From Ferribacterium limneticum (GTDB lineage: Bacteria > Pseudomonadota > Gammaproteobacteria > Burkholderiales > Rhodocyclaceae), in contig NZ_CP075190.1 of the NCBI RefSeq assembly GCF_020510585.1, positions 1,796,001 to 1,860,000 on the forward strand: a stretch of DNA of 64,000 bases, written 5' to 3'. This document shows, in pieces, positions 27,801-35,551 of the stretch (its first letter is position 1; the number at the start of each line of letters is the position of its first letter). The notes under the pieces were generated by a model. It was not told the DNA's origin. It did no database searches and saw only the letters and a list, made by a program, of their open reading frames with translations. A program made the translations under genes and the position numbers.

Positions 27801-30656
27801 TCCGGCCTCTGGGGCTACGCCATTTCCGGCGACCTGCCGATCGTCCTGCTGCAGATCGGCGACGCGGCCAATATCGATCTCGTCCGCCAGCTGGTCCAGG
27901 CTCACGCCTACTGGCGCCTCAAAGGGCTGGTCGTCGATCTGGTGATCTGGAACGAGGACCACGCCGGCTATCGCCAGCGGCTGCAGGATCAGATCATGGG
28001 ACTGATCGCCTCGGGCATCGAAGCCAGCGTCATCGATAAGCCGGGCGGCATTTTCGTGCGGCTGGCCGAACAGATTTCGAGCGAGGACCGCATCCTGCTG
28101 CAATCGGTGGCGCGCGCCGTGATCAACGATTGTCGCGGCTCGCTGGCCGAACAGCTCGACCTGCGCAGCCCGCCCGAATCGCGCGTGCCGCGTCTGGTCG
28201 CCAGTCGGCGCTATCGTCCGGAAGCGCCGCCGGCCGCGACGGTGAGCGGCCTTGACCTGCAGTTTTACAACGGCCTCGGCGGCTTTGCCGGCGATGGCCG
28301 GGAATATGTCATCACGCTGGCCGCCGGCCACACCACGCCGGCGCCGTGGGCCAATGTGCTGGCCAATCCGCAGTTCGGCACGGTGATTTCGGAAAGCGGC
28401 AGCGCCTACACCTGGAGCGACAACGCCCACGAATTCCGCCTGACGCCGTGGCATAACGACCCGGTCAGCGATGGTGGCGGCGAAGCCATCTACCTGCGCG
28501 ACGAGGAAACCGGCCACGTCTGGTCGCCGACGCCCTTGCCGGTCCGCGGTGCCATGCCTTACGTGGTCCGCCACGGTTTTGGCGTGACCAGCTTTGAAAC
28601 CTCGGTCGGCGGCATACGCTCCGAACTCAAGGTCTATGTCGCCATCGACGCGCCGGTCAAATTCTCGATTTTAAAATTGGCCAATATTTCCGGTCGACCG
28701 CGGAAGATCTCGGCGACCGGCTATGTCGAGTGGGTGCTCGGTGATTTGCGGGCCAAAACGGCCATGCATGTCACCACCGAGATCGCCACCGGCAGCGGCG
28801 CGCTGCTGGCGCGCAATCCCTACAGCCCCGAGTTTTCGGGACGCGTCGCCTTCTTCGATGTCGATGAAGTGAGCCGCACGCTGACCGGCGACCGCAACGA
28901 ATTCATCGGCCGCAACGGTTCGCTGGGTGAGCCATCGGCGCTCAAACGGGCCCGCCTTTCCGGCAAGGTCGGCGCCGGGCTGGACCCCTGCGGCGCCATC
29001 CAGATGGCGGTTGAACTGGCCGACGGCGAGGAACGCGAGCTCATCTTCCGCCTCGGCGTCGGGCACAGCAGCGACGAAGCCAACCATTTGATTCAGCGCT
29101 TCCGTGGCTCGCTGGCGGGGCGCATGGCGCTCGAAGCGGTCGAGCTGTACTGGACGCAGTCGCTCGGCGCCGTTCAGGTCGAAACGCCCGACCCGGCGCT
29201 TGATGTGCTGGCCAATGGCTGGCTCGTCTATCAGACGCTGGCCTGCCGGATCTGGGCGCGCAGCGGCTATTACCAGTCGGGCGGCGCCTTCGGCTTCCGC
29301 GACCAGTTGCAGGACATGATGGCGCTGGTTCATACCGAGCCGGGGCTGGTCCGCGAACATCTGCTGCTCTGTGCCGGCCGCCAGTTTGCCGAGGGCGACG
29401 TCCAGCACTGGTGGCACCCGCCGGCTGGGCGCGGCGTTCGCACCCGCTGTTCGGACGACTACCTGTGGCTGCCGCTGGCCGTCTGCCGCTATGTGCAGAC
29501 CACCGCCGACACTGGCGTGCTCGATGAACGCAGCAATTTCCTCGAAGGCCGCCCGGTCAATCCCGAAGACGACTCCTACTACGACCTGCCGGTTCGCTCG
29601 GGCGAGGTGGCCAGCCTGTACGAACACTGCGTGCGTGCCATCCGCCATGGCCTGCGTTTCGGTGCGCACGGCCTGCCGCTGATCGGCTCCGGCGACTGGA
29701 ACGACGGCATGAGCCGGGTCGGCATTCTGGGCAAGGGCGAAAGCGTCTGGCTCGCCTTCTTCCTCCATGACGTGCTCAGGCAGTTCAGCAGTGTGGCGAC
29801 AATTCATGGCGATCCGGCCTTTGCCGAATTCTGTCAGGGCGAAGCCGCCCGACTGCACCAGAACATCGAGGAGCAGGGCTGGGATGGCGCCTGGTATCGT
29901 CGCGCCTATTTCGACGACGGCACGCCGCTCGGCTCCAGCACCAGTCCGGAATGCCGGATCGACTCGATCTCGCAGAGCTGGGCGGTGCTCTCCGGCGTAG
30001 CCAATGCGGCGCGCGGGCAGATGGCCATGCAGGCCGTAGACGAACACCTCGTACGTCGGCAGGCCAGGCTGATCCAGTTGCTCGACCCACCTTTCAACAA
30101 ATCCCAGCTTGATCCCGGCTACATCCGCGGCTACGTCCCGGGCGTGCGCGAAAACGGCGGCCAATACACCCACGGTGCGATCTGGGCGGCGATGGCCTTT
30201 GCCAGCCTTGGCGACAGGGAACGGGCCTGGGAACTGACCGCGATGATCAATCCGGTCAACCACGCGCGCTCGGAAACTGCCGTCGCCACCTACAAGGCCG
30301 AGCCGTACGTGATGGCCGCCGACGTCTATGCGCTGGCTCCGCATACCGGTCGTGGCGGCTGGACCTGGTATTCCGGCTCGGCCGGCTGGATGTACCGGCT
30401 GCTCGTCGAATCGCTGCTTGGTCTGCGGCTGGATGGCACCAAATTGCACCTGTCGCCCTGTCTGCCGGCGGATTGGCCGGGATTCAAGATGCGCTACCGC
30501 TATCGGGCGACGATCTTTCACATTACCGTGCAGCAGATGCCGGCCGGTCCGGAATTAACCGGGAACACCTTTGTTGTCGACGGCGTTGAGCAAACCGAAC
30601 GGGCGATTTCCCTGGTCGATGACCTGGCTGAACATCAGGTCGTGATCAGGCTTTAG
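21849..30656 (+). CDS. ndvB: Cyclic beta-1,2-glucan synthase
   Basis: About 2935 residues, the NdvB/ChvB size. It makes cyclic beta-1,2-glucans from UDP-glucose and moves them to the periplasm for osmotic adaptation. Order: N-terminal region, membrane helices (about 420-480), GT84 glycosyltransferase with LDTDTQLPRDTARQF (about residue 650), further helices (about 830-1010), glucoamylase-like region, and tandem GH94 phosphorylase-like domains with GDWNDGMSRVG near residue 2615. ATG 21849 has no ribosome site and lies directly after a terminator; TTG 21867 has GGAAGG upstream and may be the true start. Two dispersed-repeat copies lie inside the gene; one seems to add residues. Confidence 0.92.
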   Translation: MGRRFDLKSSQSVFEYFRQLARGFGDSDWSAAQPVEEAPLRAALYSADQMAQHGKALAAAHRLAAGTVSDRLLGRLAANENTLVDVCRRLTSVATEKRRITPAGEWLLDNFYLIEEQIRTAKRHLPKGYSRELPRLASGPSAGHPRVYDIALETVAHGDGRVDPETLSRFVAAYQTVTDLRLGELWAIPIMLRLAVIENLRRVGVRIAAGWEERNLAEVWADKMIEAAEHDPKNLILTIADMARSQPPMVSAFVAELARRLQGRGPALALPLTWIEQHLAESGLTIAQMVQTENQLQAANQVSISNSIGSLRVIGAMDWKTFVETQSIVEQTLLNDPGGVYGQMDFATRDRYRHATEAIARKTDLSEGALAAKVVELARMGAQGDEGGPVGHVGFYLVGAGVLVLEASVEVRQTFFESVGRAASRMPLTIYLGGVTVIAGLLSTSLIMRAIPVGLPLWAMILLGLLALLATSQLAVSLVNWLASLLVPPHPLPKMDFSKGIPPSSRTLVVIPTMLTSVAAIDSLIEALEVRFLANRDPSLHFALLTDFLDADQETLPEDAALMQLAAQKIDELNLKFGQKIGLTVASIFFLFHRPRRWNPQERVWMGYERKRGKLADLNALLMNGRRDGFSLIAGDTTALAGTRYVITLDTDTQLPRDTARQFVGTMAHPLNRPDFDETLQRVVSGYGILQPRVAVSLPGTNRSLLARLYGGEPGIDPYTRAVSDVYQDVFGEGSFIGKGIYDIEAFERTLGGCFPENRVLSHDLLEGCYARAGLLSDVQLFEDCPASYRADVIRRHRWLRGDWQLLGWLFRTVPGEGMCRHKNPLSNLSQWKLIDNLRRSLVPAALSVLLVLGWTVLAPVAWWTVSILGILVVPPIFAALLDASRKPEEILLRQHLAAVAGSAWRHFRQLGFELACLPYEAWFSLDAIARTLWRLLVSHRRLLEWNPSSEVERQMAGRQRAHHSELLACLRSMWIGPLLAGGLGAWLVLASQEEMLIATPVLLLWLSSPLIAWWLSRPLAAHKAHLTAEQGFFLRRIARRTWAFFDHFAGPDDNWLAPDNYQEYRVAAIAHRTSPTNMGLALLANLGAWDFGYITTGRLLERTANTLRTMVGLERYRGHFYNWYDTQTLQPLPLLYVSTVDSGNLAGHLLTLRGGLLELADAPILQPRLLAGLNDTLGLLAESAEEAVAGTLGAWRKLLDTAMLNPPPTISAMARLLRQLGEGADELLSEVEASFVVVDESIPENEAAEWARALVRQLAEARAELEHLAPWLSLPPAPAGLEVFARIANEAALPTLRGLARLVTERCPDIETHLAMELSAEQRSWLIELSRKIVLAGNVASQRIALIDALAEQSGELAQMDYDFLFDKARHLLTIGYNVAERRVDTSYYDLLASEARLCNFVAIAQGQLPQESWFSLGRLLTGTGGEPALLSWSGSMFEYLMPMLVMPNYENTLLDQTCKAAVARQIEYGKQRGVPWGVSESGYNTVDLHLNYQYRAFGVPGLGLKRGLAEDLVIAPYASALALMVAPEAACLNLQRMADEGFVGKYGFFEAIDYTTARQRRGQSHVVVRSFMAHHQGMSLLALDYLLLNQPMQRRFVADRLFQAILLLLQERIPKATTLFSHTAELADARSVSSIDETPIRVFTTPDTLVPEVQLLSNGRYHVMVTNAGGGYSRWNDLAVTRWREDGTRDNWGSFCYIRELASGSVWSTAYQPTLKRPDHYEAIFSEGRAEFRRRDSLDGDDGEFETYTDIVVSPEDDIELRRTRITNRSRQRREIEVTSYAEAVIAPAAADELHPAFSNLFVQTEILHRRNAVLCTRRPRSLTEQAPWMLHLMAVHDAASGAVSYETDRARFIGRTRSTAQPQAMVEPGKLSGTHGSVLDPIVAIRHRIVLEPEQSVTIDVVTGITENRALALGLVEKYQDRHLADRVFELTWTHSQVVLRQLNASEADAQLYARLASSVIHANASLRADASVLMRNQRGQSGLWGYAISGDLPIVLLQIGDAANIDLVRQLVQAHAYWRLKGLVVDLVIWNEDHAGYRQRLQDQIMGLIASGIEASVIDKPGGIFVRLAEQISSEDRILLQSVARAVINDCRGSLAEQLDLRSPPESRVPRLVASRRYRPEAPPAATVSGLDLQFYNGLGGFAGDGREYVITLAAGHTTPAPWANVLANPQFGTVISESGSAYTWSDNAHEFRLTPWHNDPVSDGGGEAIYLRDEETGHVWSPTPLPVRGAMPYVVRHGFGVTSFETSVGGIRSELKVYVAIDAPVKFSILKLANISGRPRKISATGYVEWVLGDLRAKTAMHVTTEIATGSGALLARNPYSPEFSGRVAFFDVDEVSRTLTGDRNEFIGRNGSLGEPSALKRARLSGKVGAGLDPCGAIQMAVELADGEERELIFRLGVGHSSDEANHLIQRFRGSLAGRMALEAVELYWTQSLGAVQVETPDPALDVLANGWLVYQTLACRIWARSGYYQSGGAFGFRDQLQDMMALVHTEPGLVREHLLLCAGRQFAEGDVQHWWHPPAGRGVRTRCSDDYLWLPLAVCRYVQTTADTGVLDERSNFLEGRPVNPEDDSYYDLPVRSGEVASLYEHCVRAIRHGLRFGAHGLPLIGSGDWNDGMSRVGILGKGESVWLAFFLHDVLRQFSSVATIHGDPAFAEFCQGEAARLHQNIEEQGWDGAWYRRAYFDDGTPLGSSTSPECRIDSISQSWAVLSGVANAARGQMAMQAVDEHLVRRQARLIQLLDPPFNKSQLDPGYIRGYVPGVRENGGQYTHGAIWAAMAFASLGDRERAWELTAMINPVNHARSETAVATYKAEPYVMAADVYALAPHTGRGGWTWYSGSAGWMYRLLVESLLGLRLDGTKLHLSPCLPADWPGFKMRYRYRATIFHITVQQMPAGPELTGNTFVVDGVEQTERAISLVDDLAEHQVVIRL
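23570..23610 (+). repeat. Dispersed ~40-bp repeat, copy D (inside ndvB)
   Basis: A 36-base segment matching copy A at 27 positions, including GGGTTGACCGTAGC. It encodes the LKFGQKIGLTVAS region, where other NdvB proteins, as I remember them, have a shorter linker before the FFLFHRPRRWNP motif. This suggests an in-frame insertion of the repeat. Confidence 0.5.
28668..28704 (+). repeat. Dispersed ~40-bp repeat, copy C (inside ndvB)
   Basis: Matches copy A at 32 of 36 positions without gaps. It encodes ILKLANISGRPRK using TTA, AAA and TTG codons that are rare in this GC-rich gene, while the protein stays collinear with the family as far as I can judge. Confidence 0.6.
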
Positions 30657-30662
30657 GTCGCC

Positions 30663-33269
30663 TTATTTGTTTCCCGGTAGGGCGGTTCTGGCGGCCCGGA
30701 GTTCGGCTTCGAGGCGTTTCGCTACGCTGATGTCGATGAAGGTAATGACCACGCCGTCAATGACGTTTTCGAGGGTCCGGTAGGGCATGATCCGGACGAT
30801 GTACCAGCATCCGTCGTTGCTGGTGATCTGCTTTTCGGAGAAGGCCAGCGTTTGCAAGACCTCATGGGCATCGTTCTGCAAATCGAGGTAGTCGAGCTTG
30901 TGGACGATATCGGCCAGCGGCCGTCCGATGTCGCTCGGAATGAACTTGAATATCTGGGTCGCCTGGCTGGTAAAACGCCGCACATGCAGCATGTTGTCGA
31001 GAAAGACCGTGGCGATGTCGGTGCTGTTGAGCAGGTTCTTCATGTCACTGCTGGTCGCCGACCACTCATCGACTTTGGACTGGAGTTCGGCGTTGACCGT
31101 CTGCAACTCCTCATTCAGAGACTGCATTTCCTCTTTGGAAGTGGTCAGCTCTTCATTGGTCGATTGCAGCTCTTCATTGGTCGATTGCAACTCCTCGTTG
31201 GTCGATTTTAGCTCTTCGTGTGAAGTCTGCATTTCTTCGCGAATGCACTGAGCCTCTTCCCTCGCCTTGAGCAGGGCCTGTTCCAGTTCGGCCACCCGGG
31301 CATCGGCAAGCTGTTTGCCTGTACGGCGCCTGGGCTCTGGTTTGGCCGCGGCAACATCGGTGAAAACGATCATCACCATGCCGTGGAGAGCGCCGGCTTC
31401 GTCAATGGGGTGAACGGTCAGGTCGATACGCTGTGTGTCACCGTCGCCTTGAATCGTCAGGTCTTTCAGGTGCACGGTCTCGGCCGTGCGCAGCGCATTC
31501 GGTAGAGCGAGAATCAGCTCCTGACGCAAGCCTTCACGGGCCATCGCATGAATATTCCAGTTGGCCTTGCCGGCAGCTGGTTCGAGATATTTTCCGGTTC
31601 GCCCGCTGATGAAAAGGACGTCTCCGTCGGCATTGGTCAGCACGGCAGCCGGCGAGAATTTCTGCAACAGCAGCTGGTCGGCAAGGGCCTGTAAATTGAC
31701 GGGGGGCATGTTCAGTGGCGCGGTCAGGGTGAGGTTGGGGGAATCGTCGGTGTGGCGGGTCGGGAAGTCCATCTCGAATGGTCTTTGCTTGGCTTCTTCC
31801 CGGCGAAAGATTCGTGCCCTGGTTTCAAGCGGAGAAAACAGCTCGAGAAAGTTGCCGATACTTTCAGCCGAGCCGAGGAAAAGCGCACCACCGGGTTTCA
31901 GGCTGTAGTGAAAGAGCGGCATCAAGCGCTTTTGCAGGTCGGCGCCCAGATAAATAAGCACGTTCCGGCAGGTCAGAATGTCCAGCCGGGTAAAAGGCGG
32001 GTCCATCGTGACATTGTGTGGTGCGAACACCACCATCTGGCGTATTTCCTGGCAGATCCTGAACCGGCCATTTTCTTCAACAAAAAACCGCGCCAGCCGT
32101 TCCGGGGAAACGTCGCCGGCAATACTGGATGGATAGATTCCCTGCCTTGCCTTGGCGATGGCATCCGGATCGAGGTCGGTGGCGAAAATCTGCAGGTCGA
32201 TCCGGTTGGCGGGTTTGGCGTGGTCCATCGCCTCGCTGAAGATCATGGCCAGCGTGTAGGCCTCTTCGCCACTCGAGCAGCCGGCTACCCAGGCGCGCAA
32301 CAGGTTGTCGTGCGTTTTGGCGTGAATCATCCCGGGCAGTACTTCTTCCTGCAGATAGGCCCAGGCGGCCGGATCGCGGAAAAAGCTGGTGACGCCGATC
32401 AGCAATTCCTTGAAGAGCAGATCGACTTCCTGCGGGTTGGTCTGGAGAAAACTGACGTAGTCGGCAATGCTGCCCAGCCGATGAATGCCCATCCGGCGCT
32501 CGACCCGTCGATAGATCGTGCTTTTCTTGTACAGCGAAAAATCGTGACCGGTCTGGGCACGCAGCAGAATGCAGATTTTCTCGAAGGCCGAACTCTTGGC
32601 CTCGCTATCCGGCTCGGGAACGGTTTCGGGGAGAAAAAGGCGAGGCGGGTGTTGCAGGCGGTCGATAATCAGTCTGGCCAGATCGCCCGGCGGGGCAACG
32701 ATATCAGCCAGCCGGGCATCAATCGCACTGCGTGGCATGGCATCGAACTTGGCGGTGGCCGGGTCCTGAACAAGCGACAGGCCACCATGGTCGCTGATCG
32801 CCAGAAGGCCCAGGGTGCCATCCGAGCCCATGCCGGAAAGAATGATGCCGATGGCCCGTTCACGCCGGTCTTCGGCCAGGCTGGACAAGAATGAGTTGAT
32901 CGGCAAACGCAATCCTCGCGCCGCTACCGGGTCGAGCAGGTAGAGCGTGTCGTGGAGGATCGAGAGATCCTTGTTGGGCGGGATGACATAAACACAGTCG
33001 GGCTTGATCTTCATCCGGTTGCCCGCCTGCTTGACCACCATCGTGGTGGTGCGTTGCAGGAGTTCCGGGAGCATGCCGTGGCGGTTGGGGTCGAGATGCT
33101 GGACGACGACATAAGCCATGCCGCTATTGACCGGCACGCCGCCCAAAAACTGCTCCAGTGCTTCCAGTCCGCCGGCAGACGCACCTATGCCGATGATCGG
33201 AAAACGCGGATCATCGGCTACTGTGGAGGAGGGGGGTAGGGTACGCTCGCGCTTCCCTGTGGACGGCAT
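30663..33269 (-). CDS. CheB/CheR fusion with PAS domains
   Basis: 868 residues from ATG 33269; a TTG at 33293 would overlap the upstream gene by 17 bases. Order: CheB methylesterase (about 20-210; Ser31, His58, Asp150), CheR N-terminal and SAM-methyltransferase domains (about 230-490), PAS-like region (about 525-640), a coiled coil (about 650-740) with repeated STNEELQ units, and a C-terminal PAS domain (about 745-865). There are no receptor, CheA or CheW genes nearby, so it is likely a sensory modification protein outside the main chemotaxis cluster. Converges with ndvB with a 6-base gap. Confidence 0.9.
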   Translation of the reverse strand: MPSTGKRERTLPPSSTVADDPRFPIIGIGASAGGLEALEQFLGGVPVNSGMAYVVVQHLDPNRHGMLPELLQRTTTMVVKQAGNRMKIKPDCVYVIPPNKDLSILHDTLYLLDPVAARGLRLPINSFLSSLAEDRRERAIGIILSGMGSDGTLGLLAISDHGGLSLVQDPATAKFDAMPRSAIDARLADIVAPPGDLARLIIDRLQHPPRLFLPETVPEPDSEAKSSAFEKICILLRAQTGHDFSLYKKSTIYRRVERRMGIHRLGSIADYVSFLQTNPQEVDLLFKELLIGVTSFFRDPAAWAYLQEEVLPGMIHAKTHDNLLRAWVAGCSSGEEAYTLAMIFSEAMDHAKPANRIDLQIFATDLDPDAIAKARQGIYPSSIAGDVSPERLARFFVEENGRFRICQEIRQMVVFAPHNVTMDPPFTRLDILTCRNVLIYLGADLQKRLMPLFHYSLKPGGALFLGSAESIGNFLELFSPLETRARIFRREEAKQRPFEMDFPTRHTDDSPNLTLTAPLNMPPVNLQALADQLLLQKFSPAAVLTNADGDVLFISGRTGKYLEPAAGKANWNIHAMAREGLRQELILALPNALRTAETVHLKDLTIQGDGDTQRIDLTVHPIDEAGALHGMVMIVFTDVAAAKPEPRRRTGKQLADARVAELEQALLKAREEAQCIREEMQTSHEELKSTNEELQSTNEELQSTNEELTTSKEEMQSLNEELQTVNAELQSKVDEWSATSSDMKNLLNSTDIATVFLDNMLHVRRFTSQATQIFKFIPSDIGRPLADIVHKLDYLDLQNDAHEVLQTLAFSEKQITSNDGCWYIVRIMPYRTLENVIDGVVITFIDISVAKRLEAELRAARTALPGNK

Positions 33270-33276
33270 TGCCGGA

Positions 33277-33597
33277 TCATACCCCCCAGACAACCGGCTC
33301 GCCGGCTTTTACGGCGCGTTCGAGCATTTCACTGAAGGGCGCGGCGCGTTGGGAGAGGCTAACCGGCGGCTCGTCGTCTGCTTCCGTTTCATTCTGGCTG
33401 GAGGCTGTTTCCTGCGACCTGGCCTTGTCGGCCACGATGGCATTTTGCAGCGTCGCGATGGCCTCGGGCAACTGTTCGACGGTGATGATTCCACGTGCGT
33501 CTTCCGGGCTTTTGCCGAGCAGGGCAAGAATTTCCTTGCCGCTCTTTTCGTGCATGATCAGGTCGGCGTTGGTGGCTGATTTGAAGGTAAAAAGCAT
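33277..33597 (-). CDS. DUF1840 protein
   Basis: 106 residues from ATG 33597. It matches the DUF1840 pattern: MLFTFKSATNADLIMHEKSGKEILALLGK at the start, RGIITVEQLPEAIATLQNAI in the middle, and VSLSQRAAPFSEMLERAVKAGEPVVWGV at the end. Soluble, function unknown. It is sandwiched between the CRP-PAS gene (5 bases upstream) and the CheB/CheR gene (7 bases downstream), so the three form a probable operon. Confidence 0.85.
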   Translation of the reverse strand: MLFTFKSATNADLIMHEKSGKEILALLGKSPEDARGIITVEQLPEAIATLQNAIVADKARSQETASSQNETEADDEPPVSLSQRAAPFSEMLERAVKAGEPVVWGV

Positions 33598-33602
33598 GGT
33601 GA

Positions 33603-34928
33603 TTATTCCTTTGTGGCTATGTCGTCGCTGTCGCTGACGCGACGCGATAGGTGCATGGTGCTCGTCGCGTTGCCGGAGGTGTCGATGACGACCATGCGGC
33701 ATTCGCGCGCCTCGGCATCGGGAACGGCCTCGATCCGGATGTTCGTTACCGGGCGATGGGCATTGGCGGCGAGCACGGATTCGCAATGCAGCTTTTTGCT
33801 CGAATGGAGTACTTCGTCGACAAAGCGATTGAATTTCTCGGCATGATTGGCTTCCAGGAAGGCTGCAAAGCGATGCCGGCCTTTCTGGGAACCCTTGGTG
33901 CCGAGCAACACGGCGCCGGCCAGATTCATGTCGATAATGACGCCGAGCGGATCGAGCGTTATATAGCCGACCGGCGCGAAGTCGTAGATGTCGGCGTACC
34001 GTTCGCGCAAATTGTCGGCTTCTTCATAGGCGTGGCGGAGCTCTTCATTGCTCATTTCAAGTTCGATCTGATGCACCTGCAATTCGTGCACCAGTTGGGC
34101 GTTGTCCCAGGCTGTTTTCGGCTCCGGATGCGGCGATTGCAGCAAGCGGGCCTCGGCACGATGGCGTACGTTGGCCGGATTGGGGCGAGGGCGGCTGGCG
34201 CCCCGAACATCGGATTGCAGGCGGAATATCCGGTCATATTCACTTTTGACGGCGGCGTAGCATTCGCATGCCCGGGCCTCCAGGCCGGGGCGGTCGAGCA
34301 CCGTGATATGGCCACGGCTGTATTCGATCAGACCGGCGGCCTGCAGCTTTCCGGCGGCTTCGGTGATCGCTTCACGCCGCACGCCGAGCATGTTGGCAAT
34401 GAGTTCCTGCGTCATGTTCAGCTGGTTGCCGGGGAGCAGGTCGAGGCTGAACAGGAGCCAGCGGCACAACTGCTGTTCGACGGCGTGGAATCGGTTGCAG
34501 ACGATGCTTTGCGCCATCTGGGTCATCAGGGCCTGGGTGTAGCGCAGCGCCAGGTGCTGCAACTCGCCGCCCTGGTCGAGTTCCCAGCGGACGACTTCGA
34601 CCTTGAGCCGGTAGGCGGCGCCGGCGCTCTGCACGACCACCCGGTGCGTCGTCGTGTCACCACCCAGGACCAGCGGAATGCCGACCAGTCCATCGTTACC
34701 GGTAATGGCCAGCTCTGCCGTGCCGCCTTTTTTTGTGGTGAAGATCAGCGAGACGATGCAGGTAATCGGAAAGTAAATGTAGCCGAGCGTATCGCCGGAT
34801 TCATATAGAACCTGGCCCAGTTCGAGATGGACAAGATCAAGGTCATCTTGCAGGCGTGAGTATTCATTGGTGGCCAGTGAGCCAAGAATGCGGTTTTGCT
34901 TGGGGCTGTATATCAATTCGGATGGCAT
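33603..34928 (-). CDS. CRP/FNR-family regulator fused to a PAS domain
   Basis: 441 residues. A cyclic-nucleotide-binding-like beta-roll (about 20-140), dimerisation helix, then a CRP-type winged helix (about 165-225: TQELIANMLGVRREAITEAAGKLQAAGLIEYSRG), a linker, a coiled coil (about 275-310) and a C-terminal PAS domain (about 310-425). The recognition helix keeps Arg-Glu as in CRP (Arg180, Glu181) but has Glu in place of CRP Arg185. No FNR-type Cys cluster is seen. The PAS fusion is unusual. Regulatory site 6 lies in its upstream region. Confidence 0.85.
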   Translation of the reverse strand: MPSELIYSPKQNRILGSLATNEYSRLQDDLDLVHLELGQVLYESGDTLGYIYFPITCIVSLIFTTKKGGTAELAITGNDGLVGIPLVLGGDTTTHRVVVQSAGAAYRLKVEVVRWELDQGGELQHLALRYTQALMTQMAQSIVCNRFHAVEQQLCRWLLFSLDLLPGNQLNMTQELIANMLGVRREAITEAAGKLQAAGLIEYSRGHITVLDRPGLEARACECYAAVKSEYDRIFRLQSDVRGASRPRPNPANVRHRAEARLLQSPHPEPKTAWDNAQLVHELQVHQIELEMSNEELRHAYEEADNLRERYADIYDFAPVGYITLDPLGVIIDMNLAGAVLLGTKGSQKGRHRFAAFLEANHAEKFNRFVDEVLHSSKKLHCESVLAANAHRPVTNIRIEAVPDAEARECRMVVIDTSGNATSTMHLSRRVSDSDDIATKE

Positions 34929-35114
34929 GGCGCCTCCATTTTTTATCCGCCGGGGACTTCTCGGAAATTTGACGACACAGCTTGCTGGTGCCGATCGGTG
35001 TCAGGGGCTTTTGGTATTTCCTCTAACTTGCGGCCGGCTGCATTAGCACCGGTCATTTATCATTTATAAAATCCCTAACCAACTTGCATGATACAGAACA
35101 AAACAAAAACGATA

Positions 35115-35130
35115 TGTGCGCTCGCCAACA
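35115..35130 (+). promoter_or_regulatory. Putative CRP/FNR-type operator, site 6
   Basis: TGTGCGCTCGCCAACA, between the divergent CRP-PAS gene and a small Lys-rich ORF. The -10 candidate TAGCCT (35152-35157) gives a start near 35164, with the site centred at -41.5. Its position next to the regulator gene suggests autoregulation or a direct target. Confidence 0.5.
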
Positions 35131-35191
35131 TACCGCCATTTGATTTTCGGCTAGCCTGAAAAGTCCACCATCGACTACAAGGAGAACGACC

Positions 35192-35320
35192 ATGGGCAAG
35201 GAAAAACACGGGACGAAGGAAGGCAAGAAGCCGGCTGTCTTGACCCAAAAGGAAAAGAAGGTGGCAAAACAAGTCAAGAAACAGGAGAAAGCCGCGCCTC
35301 ATCCGCTGATTCCTCGGTGA
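35192..35320 (+). CDS. Small Lys-rich protein
   Basis: 42 residues, found by reading; AAGGAG lies 8 bases before the ATG. The sequence is very basic (about one third Lys), runs MGKEKHGTKEGKKP to a PHPLIPR end, and has no hydrophobic segment; it may bind nucleic acid or be disordered. A candidate promoter and regulatory site 6 lie upstream, which supports real expression. No family recognised. Confidence 0.6.
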   Translation: MGKEKHGTKEGKKPAVLTQKEKKVAKQVKKQEKAAPHPLIPR

Positions 35321-35551
35321 GTTTGTACTTTTTGCTGAATGAGTCTGGATTTTGGAACGGGTGCCCGCTGTGCCTGTTTGTGCATCAAAGCGTTGTCCAT
35401 CGGACCACACTACCGTTCGGTAGCCCTCAGACTCGACAGCAAAAGATACCCGCCCGTACGGCCGTTGCCATTGCTGCCTGAAAGGAAAACCGCGTTTGCT
35501 TTGAGACTGAGTCCGCCTGGGCAGGCTTATTCGCTCGAAACGGCGCGGCCG
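35321..35551. other. Intergenic region without recognised gene
   Basis: Between the small Lys-rich ORF and a leftward small ORF. A 77-codon frame (35339-35572, +) is open but lacks a ribosome site, signal or recognisable motif. A short inverted repeat ACTACCGTTCGGTAGC (around 35409) has no T tract. I see nothing else. Confidence 0.4.

Noticed and set aside
31140..31215. Short tandem DNA repeat in the CheB/CheR gene
   Set aside because: It encodes the repeated STNEELQ coiled coil common in this protein family, so it is explained by the protein.
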